Shown: piece after piece, positions 5,963 to 7,258 of the stretch
Numbering within the stretch: the first letter of the stretch is position 1
Layout: every line of letters begins with the position of its first letter
Assembly (NCBI GenBank): GCA_003220955.1
Contig: QHTW01000159.1
Coordinates: 1-7,258 of the forward strand
DNA: 7,258 bases
Reading direction: 5' to 3'
Origin: Gemmatimonadota bacterium
GTDB taxonomy: Bacteria; Gemmatimonadota; Gemmatimonadetes; Gemmatimonadales; GWC2-71-9
The notes under the pieces: model-generated
The model's input: the letters and a program-made list of their open reading frames with translations, nothing else
Databases searched by the model: none
What the model was told of the DNA's origin: nothing
Made by a program: the position numbers and the translations under genes

Positions 5963-6932
5963 GTCCCCCCAAGTCAGGTGTTCGGATCCTGTCCTTCACA
6001 ATCGTCGCTTCGAGCGCGCAGCGTAGGCGCTTGGCTGCCTCGAGCTCTCCCACATGATCCAGCATCATCGCGGCGGCGAGCATCTGCGCCGACGGATTCG
6101 CAATCCCCTTCCCCGCGATATCCGGTGCCGAGCCATGGACCGGCTCGAAGATGGCCGCATGGGTGCCGATGTTGGCGCCGGGCGCGAGGCCCAGTCCACC
6201 GATCAGCCCCGCGGCTTCGTCGGATAGAATGTCGCCGAACAGGTTCGTCGTCACGATGACGTCGAACTGCTCCGGCCGGATCACGAGCTGCATCGCGGTG
6301 TTGTCGACGATCTTGTCGTCACACGCGATGGCCCCCGCGTATTGCTCCGCGACTCGCTTCGAGACCTCGAGAAACAGTCCCGACGTCGCCTTCAGGATGT
6401 TGGCCTTGTGCACGATCGTCACCTTCTTGCGGCCGTGCAGCTTCGCGTACTCGAACGCGTACCTGGCGATGCGTTCGCTGCCTTCGCGCGTGACGATCGA
6501 CATCGCCTGCGCCATCGCACGCCGGTCGCCGCCGATCTTGAACGTGTGGTCGAGCCCCACGTACAGCCCTTCGGTATTCTCCCGGATGATGACGAGATCG
6601 ACGTGCTCGTAGCGGCCGCCCGGGACGATCGTCTTCGTGGGACGCACGTTGGCGTACAAGTCGAATTCCTGCCGCATCGCGACGTTGACGGAGCGATAGC
6701 CACCGCCGACGGGCGTCGTCAGCGGCCCCTTCAGGCAGAGCCGGGTGCGGCGGATCGAGTCGAGGGTCGCGTTGGGGAGCGGCGTGCCGGCTTTTTCGAC
6801 GGCCGCCATCCCGCCGTATTCTTCGTCCCAATCGAATTTGACTCGCAGCGCGTCGATGACTTGCAGCGTGGCCGCCGTGATCTCGGGACCGATGCCGTCG
6901 CCAGGAATCAGGGTGGCTTCGCGTACCGTCAC
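5910..6932 (-). CDS. icd: NAD-dependent isocitrate dehydrogenase, short (IDH/IPMDH superfamily) type
   Basis: It catalyses NAD-linked oxidative decarboxylation of isocitrate to 2-oxoglutarate in the cytoplasm (TCA cycle). The 340-residue protein has the beta-decarboxylating dehydrogenase landmarks: IPGDGIGPE (9-17), substrate-binding YRSVNVAMR (Ser81, Asn83, Arg87), YANVRP (Arg97), IIRENTEGLY (Arg117, Tyr124), VHKANI (Lys176) and metal-binding LFGDILSDE (Asp234, Asp238). The SxNVxxR loop is isocitrate-type, not the LLxLR loop of isopropylmalate dehydrogenase. Asp271-Ile272 after HGSAP replace the Lys344-Tyr345 pair of E. coli NADP-IDH, pointing to NAD. Start is GTG 6932-6930, overlapping the upstream stop as GTGA; no strong ribosome site is seen, so coupling is likely. 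Homoisocitrate or tartrate dehydrogenase activity cannot be excluded by eye. Confidence 0.9.
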   Translation of the reverse strand: MTVREATLIPGDGIGPEITAATLQVIDALRVKFDWDEEYGGMAAVEKAGTPLPNATLDSIRRTRLCLKGPLTTPVGGGYRSVNVAMRQEFDLYANVRPTKTIVPGGRYEHVDLVIIRENTEGLYVGLDHTFKIGGDRRAMAQAMSIVTREGSERIARYAFEYAKLHGRKKVTIVHKANILKATSGLFLEVSKRVAEQYAGAIACDDKIVDNTAMQLVIRPEQFDVIVTTNLFGDILSDEAAGLIGGLGLAPGANIGTHAAIFEPVHGSAPDIAGKGIANPSAQMLAAAMMLDHVGELEAAKRLRCALEATIVKDRIRTPDLGGRAPTAEFARAVVKRVRT

Positions 6933-7258
6933 GGCAGGCCTGGCGTGAGACTCTTCATCGCACGCGTCAGCGCCGTCCAGGCGTCCGGCCCCTCACCGCG
7001 CGCGATCGTGCGCCAGCCCACTCTCCCCACGCGCGAATCGATCATGACCATGGAGAGCTCGGCGCTCACGCCCGCCGGCCGGCCGGCCGGCCCGGCAGTC
7101 GGGAGGCGGAACACAAGTCCCGCCGGAACGAGAGCATAACGGCCGCCCACCAGCCCCATGAGCGTGCGCAGCTGATAGCGCAGCGGATCGGGTACCTGGA
7201 CCACGTTGCCGGCGCGCAGGAACGGCGTGCCCATCTGATCGGGATCGGCCGCAATCGG
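6929..7258 (-). CDS. C-terminal part of an unrecognised protein (runs off the right edge)
   Basis: The frame is open to the window edge and encodes 109 visible residues; its start lies outside. An internal ATG at 7234 is not convincing as the start because the frame continues upstream without a stop. The sequence has a short hydrophobic strand pattern: GRYALVPAGLVFRLP, then VSAELSMVMIDSRVGRVGWRTIARGEGPDAWTALTRAM. The alternating 'ALVMxDSRxGRVxWR-G' pattern resembles C-terminal beta domains of secreted or lipoprotein-like hypothetical proteins in which a value is computed from a bound partner, but I cannot name a family. A Pro/Ala/Gly/Arg loop (about 49-58 of the visible part) is encoded by a CCGG tandem run. 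It ends in TGA overlapping the GTG start of isocitrate dehydrogenase, so the two are probably co-translated. Confidence 0.75.
   Translation of the reverse strand, partial: PIAADPDQMGTPFLRAGNVVQVPDPLRYQLRTLMGLVGGRYALVPAGLVFRLPTAGPAGRPAGVSAELSMVMIDSRVGRVGWRTIARGEGPDAWTALTRAMKSLTPGLP
7074..7091. repeat. Perfect CCGG-tandem palindrome inside a coding region
   Basis: The 18 bases GCCGGCCGGCCGGCCGGC are four tandem CCGG units and read identically on both strands. They encode a Pro/Ala/Gly/Arg loop in the C-terminal part of the right-hand partial gene. As the unit is four bases, gain or loss of one unit would shift the reading frame. Confidence 0.9.

Noticed and set aside
6342..7139. Plus-strand open frame (265 codons) spanning isocitrate dehydrogenase and its neighbour
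   Set aside because: It crosses the junction of two minus-strand genes and shows no domain; an antisense artefact of GC-rich codon use.
1..7258. CRISPR array, defence locus, prophage or insertion sequence
   Set aside because: No regularly spaced direct repeats, transposase or integrase motifs, terminal inverted repeats or abrupt composition change are visible.

Overview
The window reads as a compact, high-GC (roughly two-thirds G+C) bacterial chromosome segment in which every supported gene lies on the minus strand. Gene order in the direction of transcription (right to left) is: the C-terminal part of an unrecognised protein (6929-7258), a short NAD-type isocitrate dehydrogenase (5910-6932), a small zinc-ribbon protein with two membrane segments (5645-5962), a secreted DUF4139-like protein (4254-5648), a calcineurin-like metallophosphoesterase (3394-4257), a glutaryl-CoA dehydrogenase-type acyl-CoA dehydrogenase (2153-3340), a secreted protein built from four copies of an unfamiliar domain (349-2127), and the N-terminal part of electron transfer flavoprotein beta (1-331). 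The flavour of the proteins (DUF4139 protein, short NAD-IDH, GCDH beside EtfB, many GTG starts) suggests Gemmatimonadota or possibly Acidobacteriota. That is an impression from protein style, not a computed placement.

The genes are packed like an operon. Three junctions are 4-base stop/start overlaps (GTGA at 6929-6932, ATGA at 5645-5648, GTGA at 4254-4257), one is a 53-base overlap (5910-5962), and the remaining gaps are 53, about 25 and 17 bases. There is no gene-free stretch longer than 53 bases. I see no convincing rho-independent terminator, promoter, RNA gene, CRISPR array, insertion sequence or phage gene.

Functionally the window mixes central oxidative metabolism with envelope proteins of unknown role. 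GCDH oxidises glutaryl-CoA and passes electrons to ETF, whose beta subunit starts at the left end; NAD-IDH is a TCA-cycle enzyme. The secreted repeat protein sits between GCDH and EtfB, an odd place for an exported protein.

Most of the window is ordinary housekeeping. The least explained items are the four-domain repeat protein at 349-2127, the small zinc-ribbon membrane protein with no ATG start, and a CGCAC-rich simple repeat that encodes the signal peptide of the DUF4139-like protein. I see no evidence of a defence, mobile or biosynthetic system.
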